A DNA stretch of 64,000 bases from Neovahlkampfia damariscottae. Its lineage: Eukaryota > Heterolobosea > Selenaionea > Neovahlkampfiida > Neovahlkampfiidae. The notes under the pieces were generated by a model. It was not told the DNA's origin, did no database searches, and saw only the letters and a program-made list of their open reading frames with translations. Positions 1 to 11,241 of this stretch are shown piece after piece; the stretch's first letter is position 1, and each line of letters opens with the position of its first letter. A program made the translations under genes and the position numbers. The stretch spans positions 1 through 64,000 of the forward strand of contig JABLTG010000009.1 in NCBI GenBank assembly GCA_016618085.1, in the 5' to 3' direction.

Positions 1-300
1 AAAATTTTATTGGAAATCCAAAAACTGCCAGTACTGCTGGCGACGGTCCTATCCCGAAAGAAACCTTGATTTTAATGTCTGGTCTGATTAATCAGAATGA
101 ACGGAAAAGTCAGTTTTAAGATAGCGGTTGGTCGATTGTGATTGGACTATAACAACGTCTGAATATAATTTAATTTCATTTGTCGTATAGTTTTGAGTTT
201 TTAAACCTAAAAGGAGCACTACAACAATATATCCAGACGGCTTCGCTACAATTCCAGACAAGTCCAAATCCAAAATGATGAGTGAAGGAAATGGTTTCAT
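1..300 (-). pseudogene. MDP1-like HAD phosphatase, broken and cut by the window edge
   Basis: Read on the minus strand from an ATG at 300, the first codons give MKPFPSLIILDLD, resembling the start of magnesium-dependent phosphatase 1 (HAD superfamily, nucleophile DxD). Further MDP1-like pieces follow in different frames: a tryptophan followed by an SAPFRFKNSKLYDK stretch, then NEIKLYSDV in the first frame, then VASSTGSFW near the window edge, recalling the family's ASRT segment. The order of pieces fits MDP1, but the frame changes at least twice and no credible GT-AG introns explain all the shifts. Local base composition is visibly less AT-rich than the neighbours. It could be a pseudogene, a region with sequence errors, or a gene with introns I have not resolved. 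It is divergent from the TraB-like gene, with 46 bases between the starts. Confidence 0.4.
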
Positions 301-301
301 G

Positions 302-346
302 AACCAATGAAACTACAAATCCAATCATTGGTCAATTCAATTTTCG
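302..346. promoter_or_regulatory. Bidirectional promoter with CCAAT boxes
   Basis: The gap between the divergent MDP1-like and TraB-like starts holds CCAAT at 304-308 and the palindrome CCAATCATTGG at 321-331. The same pentamer recurs near most other starts in the window, so a role in transcription is a reasonable inference. Confidence 0.45.
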
Positions 347-1315
347 ATGAAGAGAAGTAGGTTTCAAATTCAGACTTTAAAATATAATAATCATGAAATA
401 AAACTGATTGGTGTCGAAAATTTCTCAAAAAAAAGGTTCTCTTTTTTTGCATTAATAATAAATAGTTGTGAGAATGTGAAAAAGTTAATCAATGAAACCA
501 AGCCTGATACTGTTTTTCTGGATTTAAGTATTCAAGAATTCACATCTATTTCAAAGGATATTGGCACCATAAAGTAAAAAAAATTAAAATTGAACTGTGG
601 AGGTACTTTCGTCCGAATTTTGAAGAAATCTCTTTTTTGGAGAAGAATAAATTAACTTTTGACAAAATAATGGATCATGAATTTGAATATTATCAAGCTT
701 TGATAGAAAAATACGGATTCAGTTCAAAATTAAAGTTATTAGCTTCACCAAAGTATAAACAAGCATATCAATATTTTTATCTGAAAAGATTAATTCGATA
801 TAATTTTGTAAATGAATTTATTTTAAATTTCAGGGAGAGGAATTTAGAGTAGCAATAGAAGAATCAAGAAAATTCAATTCAAACATTGTATTAATGAATA
901 GAGATTATGAAATGAAACTTAAAAGATTTTTCAACAATTCATCATTTCTTGAAATTGTGGGTAATTAAATACAATTATATTTATTTTTTAATCAAAGAAA
1001 TGTTCTACAATTTATGTATTGAGGATAAAAATATGTTGCTGAAGAGGTACAATTGAATCAATTACATTCTTAAATTTTTTCAGAGCTGCAATGAGAGAGC
1101 AAAATTTAACAGATGATAAAACCAGTGAAGACTTGGAACATTCCATAACACATAAAACATTTATTATTGAGGAATCAAAGTTTTGTGCAAGAGTTCTTCA
1201 ACAATTTCAATACAATAAGACAGCAGTTGCAGTAGTGATGAATGACAAAGTGAATGACATCATAAAGTATTACCATAGAACACCCAAAGGTAAAATAATT
1301 GATATCTTGAAATAA
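347..1315 (+). CDS. TraB/PrgY family protein with altered motifs
   Basis: A five-exon gene. Exon 1 (from ATG 347) encodes GVENFSKKRF..SCENVKKLI..KPDTVFLDLS, the fold-start of the TraB/PrgY/GumN family (usually GTAHVS...SVEEV...KPD.V.VEL). A 29-nt intron (574-602) joins it to YFRPNFEEISFLEKNK. Later exons give GEEFRVAIEESRKF..NIVLMNRDYEMKLKR, matching the family GEE(M/F)..A...GA.IVLGDR...TL.R block, and a last exon with AVAVVMNDKVNDIIKYYHRT, matching VVAVVGAGHV.GI. TraB-domain proteins are putative Tiki-like metalloproteases or mitochondrial outer-membrane proteins. Here the His of GTAHV, the GDR and the GAGH motifs are all changed, so catalytic activity is doubtful. Exon limits at 809-835, 961-1000 and 1046-1083 are my splice reading. 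Confidence 0.6.
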
Positions 1316-1368
1316 ATATTTTTCAATTATTTATTCCATTATTTTTCTATTTATAAAAACCGTTTTTG

Positions 1369-1373
1369 ATTGG
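1369..1373 (+). promoter_or_regulatory. ATTGG box of SRP54
   Basis: GATTGGTCC lies 35 bases before the SRP54 ATG. This is the commonest form of the repeated start-proximal motif (GATTGGTC) in the window. Confidence 0.4.
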
Positions 1374-1407
1374 TCCACGTTAAAAAAATTATTCAAACTC
1401 AATAAGA

Positions 1408-3069
<1,662 letters not shown>

Positions 3070-3202
3070 ATTTCTTTTAAATAATCAGTTTCTTTCGGAT
3101 AAACATTTTGTATGATCTCTCCTATTGGCTTGCTACCCGAAAAAATTTCTATTTATGGAGAAGCGAATCGAAAACAAATAGCAAAAAAAAGAAGAAAAAA
3201 AA

Positions 3203-3412
3203 ATGGAAACCGACAAAGTAATGACTCCAAACGAATTTTTAGAAAATGCCAATAAAGGTATTACATTTGAAGCAACAGCAATAGAAACGAATAAAACAGA
3301 AAAAGAACAAGATTTAGAAGCCTTACTCTCCAGTCCAAGAAGTGAGGAAAAAAAAGAGATTGATGATACCAAAAGTAAAATATTAGATATGTTCGACACT
3401 GAAAATAAATAA
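3203..3412 (+). CDS. Small acidic protein, function unknown
   Basis: An intronless 69-residue ORF from ATG 3203, rich in Glu, Lys and Thr, with a predicted disordered middle (EKEQDLEALLSS, EEKKEIDDTKSK) and a short helical tail KILDMFDTENK. No family recognised. An ATTGG at 3124-3128 and an A-rich leader precede it, and the next gene on the same strand starts 160 bases later, so it behaves like a real compact gene. The opposite strand is also open here, but that frame has no domain and low-complexity Ser/Phe content. Confidence 0.45.
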   Translation: METDKVMTPNEFLENANKGITFEATAIETNKTEKEQDLEALLSSPRSEEKKEIDDTKSKILDMFDTENK

Positions 3413-3572
3413 AAACATTGTAAAATTTCGTAATTTCTTTTCTTTTCTTTTGAAGACAAGCTGAGTAGTTGTTTGAACTGAAGGTATCTGTGACATGTAG
3501 AAATGACAGAATTTATTCCTTCTGAATATCTTTGATCCTAAAAATTCTATTGGTGAAAATAAAAACAAAACA

Positions 3573-3812
3573 ATGGACAGTGAGATTAACAAAGTGAATC
3601 CAAAACAGAAACTGATTGATATAGTAGATGAAAAATGGTTAAAAGATAAATTATCAGATGATGGTAAAACAAAAAAATCAACTAATCAAAAAGAAATTGA
3701 ACTTCCTCATGATTTTATTTTAAAAGAAGATGAAGAAGAGAATTTTCAAAATTTTACAAAAGAAGAAGAAACATGGAGTGAAGTAACACCTCATCTTCAA
3801 GAATTTGAATAA
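3573..3812 (+). CDS. ANAPC13: Anaphase-promoting complex subunit 13 (APC13)
   Basis: A 79-residue intronless protein. It starts MDSEINK, continues LIDIVDEKWLKDKLSDD, then IELPHDFI and ends EEETWSEVTPHLQEF. This follows the layout of APC13: an acidic start, the (L/I)DxxDxxWxxDxLP core, an (I/V)xLPx stretch and a Trp near the C-terminus followed by a helix. APC13 is a small structural subunit of the cell-cycle ubiquitin ligase APC/C that steadies the TPR arms. Similarity is by motif only; such small proteins diverge fast. ATTGG at 3549-3553 lies 20 bases upstream of the ATG. The stop lies only 2 bases from the stop of the convergent phosphatase gene. Confidence 0.6.
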   Translation: MDSEINKVNPKQKLIDIVDEKWLKDKLSDDGKTKKSTNQKEIELPHDFILKEDEEENFQNFTKEEETWSEVTPHLQEFE

Positions 3813-3814
3813 TT

Positions 3815-5506
3815 TTATTTGATATAAATTTTATACTTCGCTAAAACAGGTCTATGATCTGAGTTTAATTCTTTTGAATTCATTTTATAACAAACAACTG
3901 AATATTTTGATTTATCTCCTTTGATTAATATCCTATCACAATAAGATGGTATTCTTTTTTTTTCACTTGTGTCATAATCATTTGAATTCTTATCAAATTT
4001 ATAAGAAGGAAGAAATGTAATATTTTCTTCATGAAATCCTTGAAAAATAACTTTTTCTTTAATTTGAGCACGCAATTGATCATTTAAAATCAAATTTTTA
4101 AAATCTTTTTTTTCAATTAATTCGATGGTCTTTTCATAATTCAAATCAATTCGGAAATTTAAATCACCAAAAAAGAAGACAAAATCTTGTTGAAAAGGTG
4201 ACATTTTTTTTGCTTCTTCAAATAAATCTTCAGTCATAATATCAAAATAATTCTGAACTCGATCTTCTATTTTTTTTTGATGCGCTGCGAAATGAGAGTT
4301 GATGAAACAAAATGAATTGTTAAAAAATTCAAATCTATAAGCAATACATCCTTTATTACCCATACCCAACTGACCTAATGATACTCTTGAATATTTCAAA
4401 TTGAACAAATATGGTGAGTATTCTTTCTTGACAAAGATTATATGGTAAAGACCAACTAATTGTTGAGATACAACTTTTTGATATTTCTCTTCAGTGAATA
4501 CAGTATCTAATATTAAATCCCAATCTAATGATGCCTGAGATTGTTCTTTCACCATTGCAGTCACTGACATATCGATCTCTTGAAATCCAATAACAAATAA
4601 ATCTCCATCTTGTTTTTGAATCCAGTTCCCAATGTCAGGTGAAAAGTTCTCTGCACAATTCCATGTACATATTACCACTTTTAATTCTTTAATTTTGTGG
4701 AGTGAATTTGGGAGAGATGCAGGATTGAAATCAATCAATCCTACTTTTCTAACAACTGATTTTTCAGAAACAAATGATGAAGTTCTTGATCTCCTCGCTT
4801 TTCTTAATGAATTGGTAGTTGGTGTGTCTGATGCCAAAATTTTTTCTTCTTCAATGATTGGGTTCAAAATTTGTGTTAATTTTTTCGATTTTAACCTGAA
4901 ATGGCCTGTTTCAAAATCAATCTTTTTTTCTGAAGCCAGTTGTAAAACACCATGTTTTTTATATAATTCTAAAAGAGTTATTGAATATTTTTCAGGAATT
5001 TTCAAATAATTTGATGTCCAAGTGATTAAATCTTTTCCTTTAAAACAATCATGTAAAGTGATACCATCTTGTTCAAAATCCTCATGCTTTATATTCATTT
5101 TATCAATAAGTTCATCTATTTTTTCTTTTTGATTTCCATAAATTGTAATCTTTTTTAAAAAAGTATAATTATCATAAACTTCGCTATCCTCAAGTGAAGG
5201 AGCATAAAATAAAGTTGAATTGTTTGAAAATCTTTCAGTTCTTGAAGTTGGCTTTATCAATTTTATGTCTTGTAAAAGTTGTCCAAACAGTAATGACGTT
5301 TCTCGTTTTTGTAATTTTTGTTTGAACTTTCTGACATTTGTTTGTAAAGAAGGAATTTCATCAAAAGTTTGAACAACATTGATGAAATCTTTTGCCATAA
5401 ATGTATTGATATATTCTTTGTCTTGATATTTTCTGTCAAAGAGAGTTAATTGTCCTTTTCTATCAAAGGTCTTGAGAACTAAAAAGAATAACACCTCAGA
5501 TTTCAT
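3815..5506 (-). CDS. DEP domain plus inositol polyphosphate 5-phosphatase
   Basis: A single-exon 563-residue protein. Residues about 130-205 form a DEP domain (DGITLHDCFKGKDLITW.., LYKKHGVLQLASEK..GHFRLK), a module that brings signalling proteins to membranes or receptors. Residues about 270-560 form the 5-phosphatase catalytic domain: TWNCAEN, VIGFQEIDM, GMGNKGCIAYRFEF, INSHFAAHQKKIEDR, FFGDLNFRID, RIPSYCDRIL (Trp to Tyr in the usual PxWCDR) and SDHRPVLAKY. All metal and catalytic motifs are present, so it should remove the 5-phosphate from phosphoinositides or soluble inositol phosphates. No signal peptide or transmembrane helix is seen. The 110 N-terminal residues match nothing I recognise. 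The DEP/5-phosphatase pairing is not one I know as standard. Confidence 0.9.
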   Translation of the reverse strand: MKSEVLFFLVLKTFDRKGQLTLFDRKYQDKEYINTFMAKDFINVVQTFDEIPSLQTNVRKFKQKLQKRETSLLFGQLLQDIKLIKPTSRTERFSNNSTLFYAPSLEDSEVYDNYTFLKKITIYGNQKEKIDELIDKMNIKHEDFEQDGITLHDCFKGKDLITWTSNYLKIPEKYSITLLELYKKHGVLQLASEKKIDFETGHFRLKSKKLTQILNPIIEEEKILASDTPTTNSLRKARRSRTSSFVSEKSVVRKVGLIDFNPASLPNSLHKIKELKVVICTWNCAENFSPDIGNWIQKQDGDLFVIGFQEIDMSVTAMVKEQSQASLDWDLILDTVFTEEKYQKVVSQQLVGLYHIIFVKKEYSPYLFNLKYSRVSLGQLGMGNKGCIAYRFEFFNNSFCFINSHFAAHQKKIEDRVQNYFDIMTEDLFEEAKKMSPFQQDFVFFFGDLNFRIDLNYEKTIELIEKKDFKNLILNDQLRAQIKEKVIFQGFHEENITFLPSYKFDKNSNDYDTSEKKRIPSYCDRILIKGDKSKYSVVCYKMNSKELNSDHRPVLAKYKIYIK

Positions 5507-5918
5507 ATTTAAGGGCCATATATCTTTGAGAAATGAATCATCTTCCTCTTCTAAAAGAAAAATTCAAGTCAATTTTTTTTTTCACTTCTCACCAAACATT
5601 GTCAGATTTTTGAATTTTGATTGGCAGGAAATAAAACAGTTGGTTTTGGTCAAAAATATTTTTTTTTGGGTTTTGTCAATTTGATTTCGTTTGTTGACCC
5701 TCAATGAAAAAATTTTCAATCAACAATTCCTGAATTTTATTTTTTTTTTTGCAATTGTTGAAAATTGGGAAAATGGTGACTAAATCAAAGTATTAAATTT
5801 GACAATTTAAATACTTAGAATTGAACCGTAAATTTCAAAAAATAATTAAAAAAATTAAATCTAAAATTTATTTCAACAAGTGAATTCATTGGACAAAATT
5901 TTCACCTATCAACGGACG
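5507..5918. other. Intergenic, divergent promoters
   Basis: 412 bases between the divergent starts of the 5-phosphatase and the mitochondrial-type gene. It is AT-rich with long T runs. ATTGG lies at 5619-5623 and at 5888-5892, the latter 27 bases before the ATG at 5919. No coding frame with protein-like content was seen. Confidence 0.5.
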
Positions 5919-6533
5919 ATGTTGAAAAATTTAACAAAAAACGTTGTGAAAGTAACTAAAACCAACTCAATTCTAAAATCTTATAGAATTATTCAAAAAG
6001 AGGATATGTTGTCGTAGCTTCAAGAAAAGCTCCTGTTGGTAAAAAAAAAAAAAATTAAAAAAAAAAAAAAAGACACATCAAGGAAAGAATTTCCAATTGA
6101 AGACGAAGCAGCTGCACAATATGCAAGATCCGATTATGAATTAGGTCTCCTCAATATACTTTCATGCTTACGTTCAAAAGAATTTGACACAGTACCAAAA
6201 GAAATGGAAGTAAAAAAAAAAAAAAAAAAACTAATTTTTTTAAAACAGGAAGTCAAAGATTTAGCTCAATACAATGTCTTTTTCCAAAAAAATCTTGACC
6301 CAACTAAAAAAAATTTTGTTCAACACACTGTTTCAGAAGAAGAATTAACAGCTACATTTGGAAATGAATGGAAAGAAAAACTCAATGATTTCTTTTCAGG
6401 AAGATTAGATATTTCAAATATTGCAACTGAACAATATCTTAAAATGAATCCAGAAAAATATAAAGAAGTTGTAGAACAAAGAGCAACAAACTTTCTCAAC
6501 TATGCTATGGAAGTTAAAAAAAATTCAAAATAA
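5919..6533 (+). CDS. Probable mitochondrial protein of unknown function
   Basis: Four exons: 5919-5951, 5987-6038, 6073-6209 and 6249-6533. Spliced phases are consistent and give 168 residues. The N-terminus MLKNLTKNVVKNYSKRGYVV is basic, amphipathic and lacks acidic residues, as in a mitochondrial presequence. The body is helical and charged (EDEAAAQYARSDYEL, EEELTATFGNEWKEKL, ATEQYLKMNPEKYKEVV). It could be a mitoribosomal or respiratory accessory protein, but I recognise no family. The second intron (6039-6072) is almost pure adenine and the third (6210-6248) starts with an 18-A run; the third is 39 nt, a multiple of three, so retention would add a Lys-rich insert. If the second intron is not removed the frame closes at once, which supports splicing. 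Confidence 0.6.
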
Positions 6534-6541
6534 AAAAGTTT

Positions 6542-7026
6542 TTAATTTTCTTTATTAGAATAGTACTTTTCTAATTTTTCAATATAAGAACGTGTTTCAA
6601 AATCAGTTCTTGATAATTCTCTATTTACATTGAATTTCTCTCTTTTTGGAAAAGTTATTAAATTTTTTTTTGGTTTGGGTAGATACCTGTTTGTGTATTG
6701 GGTTTCAACTCTTGGTCTTTTTTTTGGTAACTTCAGATATTGATTCATACTGATAATCTAAACATTAAAAAAAAAAAAAAAAAATTACTGCTTGAAATCC
6801 TGGGTCTGACATTAATTTTTGCATCTGTTTTTTTCTATCAATCTATTATTTAAAATTTTATTAATTTTCTTTTAAAACTCTTTACTTCTTTTTTTTCTCG
6901 ACTTTTTTTCAGATACAAGAAGCCTCCAAAAGTGAAAAGTGAATAAACTATCAATGAGAGTGTATTTGAAACAAATGAGAATTTCCTATTCACCTTCTTT
7001 TGTTTTATTCTTTCTTCAAAATTCAT
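6542..7026 (-). CDS. Small single-pass membrane protein, unknown
   Basis: Assembled from three exons on the minus strand: 7026-6886, 6842-6789 and 6757-6542, with 43-nt and 31-nt GT-AG introns and consistent phases, giving 136 residues. It starts MNFEERIKQKKVNRKFSF, has one hydrophobic helix (LIVYSLFTFGGFLYL, residues about 22-40), then a basic tail with DPGFQAIISMNQYLKLPKKR and a helical end SYIEKLEKYYSNKEN. A short basic N-terminus, one helix and a long charged tail suggest an organelle or ER membrane accessory protein; no family recognised. Its ATG lies 4 bases after the TsaE stop codon. Its stop is 8 bases from the convergent gene's stop. Confidence 0.55.
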
Positions 7027-7031
7027 CCAAT
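7027..7031 (-). promoter_or_regulatory. ATTGG box touching a start codon
   Basis: On the minus strand ATTGG directly precedes the ATG of the small membrane protein and overlaps the first base of the TsaE stop codon (TGATTGGATG). If the box drives this gene, transcription must begin inside the TsaE coding region or further upstream. Confidence 0.35.
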
Positions 7032-7599
7032 CAATTATCAACAATAAAATCAAACTCTTTTGATGATTTCATAATATTTTTCCAATATTCATCTTTTATA
7101 GAAATATTTATAAACCTTTCCATTATTTCATCATCAGCCAATTTAAACTCTATGTTAACCATTTGTGAACTAATCAATAGTTTTTCTTTTAAATTTTCCA
7201 ATTTTGATGACCATTCAATAAGACTAATACCTTTTGATATTTCACTCCAATTTAATCTATATAAATCAATTTCTTCTTCAATTCTGTATAAATCAATATG
7301 ATGTATTTGAACGTTTTTTGGTTGGTAAATATTTTCAATCATGAAAGTTGGTGAGGTTATATTAATTTTTTCATGATGTAGATTTTGAATAAATCCTCTT
7401 GAAAATATACTTTTACCTGCTGATAAGTCACTATTTTAAAAGAAATTAGTTTTTAAATATCAAACCCATCCAAAAGAAAACTATCTCCTTTTCTGGCATA
7501 TTTTGAAAAAAAAATACCTAAATTTGAAGTATCTGATTCATCTTTTGAATGAAATACTATTTTTTGTGTTAAATTTTTCAAAGTGTTGTATTTTCTCAT
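7031..7599 (-). CDS. tsaE: tRNA t6A biosynthesis ATPase TsaE
   Basis: Two exons on the minus strand, split by a 35-nt intron at 7431-7465, giving about 177 residues. The P-loop reads GDLSAGKSIFSRGFIQ (family GDLGAGKTT), followed by ITSPTFMIENIY, IHHIDLYRIEEEIDLYRL and ISLIEWSSKL, all diagnostic of TsaE/YjeE. TsaE works with TsaD-TsaB-like partners to place threonylcarbamoyl on A37 of ANN-decoding tRNAs. In eukaryotes this bacterial-type protein would serve an organelle; the basic, Asn/Thr-rich start MRKYNTLKNLTQKIVF fits a mitochondrial presequence. The Thr after the P-loop Lys is Ser, still compatible with Mg-ATP binding. CCAAT at 7611-7615 lies 12 bases upstream. Confidence 0.88.
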
Positions 7600-7695
7600 T
7601 GTAAAAGTAACCAATCACAATAATTTCTAACCAAGAAATCGAATGATTTCATTGGAGGAATCACTTTTTTGAAAACAAACAAAAACAGTTAATCA
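7600..7695. promoter_or_regulatory. Bidirectional promoter of TsaE and ARL8
   Basis: 96 bases between divergent starts, with CCAAT at 7611-7615 near the TsaE ATG and ATTGG at 7651-7655 about 40 bases before the ARL8 ATG. Confidence 0.4.
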
Positions 7696-8266
7696 ATGGG
7701 TATTTTGTTTACAAAACTTTATGATTTTTTTGCATCAAAAAAATTAGAAATCTGTATGGTAGGGCTTGAAAATAGTGGAAAAACTACTCTCCTTAATGTT
7801 CTTAGCTTAGGACACGCAGTTGAAACGTTACCTACAGTTGGATTAAATGTAAAAGTTATGACAAAAGAAGGTATAAACATGAAAGTTTGGGATTTGGGTG
7901 GACAACCACGTATTTTATTTTATTTTTTTTATTCACTTTTTTATAGGTTTCAGAGACCAATGGCCAAAATACACTGCAAACGCGAATGTTATTTTATATG
8001 TGGTTGATTCACATGACGTCGAAAAACTTCCAGAAGCAAAAAAAGAACTTCATGCTTTGTTGGAAGACACAAATTTAAAAGGAATTCCTGTATTAATTGT
8101 TTTGAACAAAATTGATTTGGATCAAAAATACACAAAAACTGAAATCTCTAAACATCTCAATTTAGATTATTTAAATGATAACCCTTGGGCTGTTGTACCA
8201 ATAAGTGCTCTTCGTGGTACAAATATCGTTGAAGTTGTTGACTGGCTTGTTGTACAAACACCTTAA
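7696..8266 (+). CDS. ARL8: ARL8-like small GTPase
   Basis: Two exons around a 37-nt intron at 7910-7946. The protein starts MGILFTKLYDFFASKKLEIC and has G1 GLENSGKTT, switch I TLPTVGLNVK, G3 WDLGGQPRFRDQW, G4 NKIDLD (usually NK.D) and a C-terminal VPISALRGTNIVEVVDWL. The order and the GLxxSGKTT and PTVGxN signature fit ARL8, which couples lysosomes and related organelles to kinesin and HOPS. The glycine at position 2 leaves N-myristoylation formally possible, whereas ARL8 usually uses an acetylated amphipathic N-terminus. An Arf-like protein of another class is the main alternative. Confidence 0.82.
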
Positions 8267-8418
8267 AATAAAATTTTCCATTATTTATAAATTTTAACAT
8301 TTTTGATGTTTTCTGAAATTAAAAATTTTACAAAAATAATACAAAAAAAATCTAAATTCCACCAATTACAATTTGTTTCCCGCCAAATTTTTTCTCATCA
8401 AAGGAACCAGTGAACAAT

Positions 8419-11124
8419 ATGACTTCACATAATCCAAGCTCATATGAGAATCAAAAAACTTCTATTCAGAAATATCAAGAATTATTTGATCTTAATGACA
8501 CAGATGTGACTCAATCTCAACTTTTATTCTCAAGATTGCAAGAAAGCTCAGCTTTGATGTCCGTTTTTGATACAACAGTAAAATATTTTTTATACTTTAA
8601 TAACCTTTCAAGAATGATCGGGAAAAACTACTTTCAATCTCCGCGATTTTCATGGCATCACATTTTGTTGATAATAAACTCATTGTAGAAGGATTACCAC
8701 TGAAAGATGTATTCTCTAAGACAGATATCAGGTAATATTCAATTGTTTAATTTCTTCTTTTAGTATTGTAGATTTTTTCGAAATTTTAAATGCTTGTTGC
8801 TCTGCTTGTGATTTTGAAAATCAAGAATTTTATTTTCATTTCAAAAAAGTACAAAAACAATTTGTTGTTGCTGCAAGTTTATATGAACATAATTTCAAAT
8901 ACTTTTCGAATTTCTTCATCACTGAAAACGATGACTTGAAAAAATTTTGTTGGTTGCTTTTTCTATCACTTCAAGGTAGATTCCAATAAATAAATCATGT
9001 AATTCTAACTTTTCAAGGTACATTTACAGATTTATTACTGGATTTTTATACGTCTCAAAAAATATTCGCTCATTTGATATTACATTTATGGAAAATACTA
9101 CCAGAAGGTGTAAAGTCAACAATGGAAACAACAGGTATTTCTATTTTTTTTGGAATTTTAATATTTTCAAAGTATCCATTTTGTCGACTTTGTTCCTCTC
9201 AGAAGAGGAAATTATTAATGTCAAATCTGTTTTTGACGAATCAATTGATTTTACTTTTAAAAATATCTTGAACCTTAAAAATCATGATGTCATTCAAATG
9301 GACAAAATATCAACATACAATGATGCTTTAACTGAAAGTTTTGAAACAAAATTCCCAATAGATTTTAGAATGATACAAAACACAGACAAAGTCGGTTCTA
9401 TTGAAAAATTAATATCTGCACCAATTTATCAACTCAATCCTCAAAAAATCCTCGAAGTTTTTTTTTATTTTAATTTTAATTTTTACTTTAGAATTCACCA
9501 ATAAAAAATGAGAAACCAAAATCGGTATTTGATGCAACACTTAGATCTATAAATTTACTTCATGCTCAACTTGAAGATTCAACTGAAGTTCCAAATGAAA
9601 AATTAAATAAATTCCTGAACATAAAAGACGACATTAAAAATAGAGTAATGAATAGAGTCAGTTCTTTTGTAGGTAGGTTTTAAAATTTTCTTGTAATAAT
9701 TTTACCAAGATAAAATCAATTTTGAATACTGTCTTGACAATGAAGAATGTACATTAAAAAAAAATTTCGCAAAAAAACTCTATTATGAGTAAGTCATCAA
9801 CAAAATTTTAATTTTAATTAAAAAGTACACTTTTGAAAATGTTATTAGGTGAAGAACATAGACTAGGACAAACAGACTTTTCAACTTTATTGAATAATGA
9901 AAACTTCAATAGATCTTTGATTGTTTGTTCAATAGAAACTATTTTATTCGCTTATAACTGTAAAGATACTGTTGTATTTCAAGATTTATTGAATACATTT
10001 GATTTACAAGCTTTTGATTTTTGTAAAATTATTGAAAGTTTTGTGTTACATAATGCATGGGTAAGTTTTTTAATGTTTTTTTTAATACTCTTTAAATAGA
10101 TGTCAAGTTCATTTAAAAGACATTTTAGAACTATTGAAGAGTCTTTATTTGATTCACTTTCATGGAAAGATGGTTCTGTTTTATATCAAAGAGTTGAAGC
10201 TACAAAACTTGAACAAGAAGTACCAACACAAAAACCAATGGATACACCTTTAGCAAAAAAGAAAGCTTCTTTTATGGTATTTGATTCACCTGGGCCTTCA
10301 AATCAAATTATTAAAAAAAAGTCTCATTCTCTTGATGTAAGAATTATTTTGTTTAATTCATATCACTTTTATAGTTCTTTTTTAGAAAGATTTATAAAAT
10401 TGTTTATAAAAGATCAACTGATTTATGTTCATTTTTTCAAAGTTTTCCTGATCCCACTGAACAAGTTTGTGCAATAGTTCATCACATTCTCACAAATAAT
10501 ATTGAATTTATGAAAAATAGAACTTTAGATCAAATAATTTTATCAAGTGTTTATGCATTATTTAAAGTGAACAAGATTGAAATTAGATTTAGAGATATCA
10601 TTTACAATTATAAAATAGTATGTGAAAATAACAGACAATTATCACCAATTGAAGTTGGAAGATCACTTTGGTCAATTCCTTTGAATGAAGAAGAAAATGG
10701 TGATTTAGTTAAATTCTATAATAGTGCATTCATTCCAAAGCTAAAGAATTTTATTTTGAATATTCCTCAAAATCAATCAAAGAGTTATTTACCAAAACAA
10801 CAAGTTGCTCCAAATTTATTTGTATCACCTTTAAGAAGAACAAGTGGAAATACACCTGTGAAATCATCAACTGTTTCATTTCCACAGATGACACCAAAGA
10901 CAAAAGCTTTGTTTTCATTTGGGGAAGGTTTTTCGAATAAGGAATATTCAACACATGGATTTTCAAGTCCTGGTCCAAAGAAAACTCCAAATACAACACC
11001 TTTGGTTCCACCTTCAACTATTACACCAAGTAGTGGTAAAAAATCATCAAAAAGAGCATTATCATTTGATAATGAAGAACAAGATGATTCTGTTAAAAAT
11101 AAATTGAAAAAGTTGAAACAATAA
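8419..11124 (+). CDS. RB1: Retinoblastoma-related pocket protein
   Basis: A gene of about ten exons encoding roughly 780 residues. After ATG 8419 the N-terminal cyclin-like region runs through DDREKLLSIS-type helices and SQKIFAHLILHLWKILP. Pocket A contains PKSVFDATLRSINLLHAQL, KLYYDTLLKMLLGEEHRLG, SLIVCSIETILFAY and a CKIIESFVLHN helix. A spacer with SP/TP sites (VFDSPGPSNQ) follows. Pocket B reads FFRKIYKIVYKRSTDLC, IEFMKNRTLDQIILSSVYA and LVKFYNSAFIPKLKNFIL. The C-terminal tail is Ser/Pro/Thr rich (SPLRRTSGNTP, GFSSPGPKKTP), as expected for CDK phosphorylation. It should bind E2F/DP and repress G1/S genes. Introns are about 31-45 nt; the exact exon limits between 9000 and 9830 are less certain. 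Confidence 0.9.
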
Positions 11125-11241
11125 ATGATCTCATCATTAGATTAATATTACTTATTTTTTTGGTCTTTGATTTTTAACTTATTTAATTATAATTATTTAT
11201 TTAAATTTCATTTTCCGACGGAATAACTAATTGAGATGAAT

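Noticed and set aside
1-300. A 14-nt intron joining the MDP1-like pieces
   Set aside because: A GT-AG pair exists, but 14 nt is well below the 25-nt minimum seen elsewhere and it would not explain the second frame change.
3133-3459. Ser/Phe-rich open frame on the minus strand over the small acidic gene
   Set aside because: It is the antisense of a Lys/Glu-rich ORF; no domain, no promoter box at its start.
4632-5009. Plus-strand frame inside the 5-phosphatase gene
   Set aside because: Antisense shadow of a strongly conserved catalytic domain.
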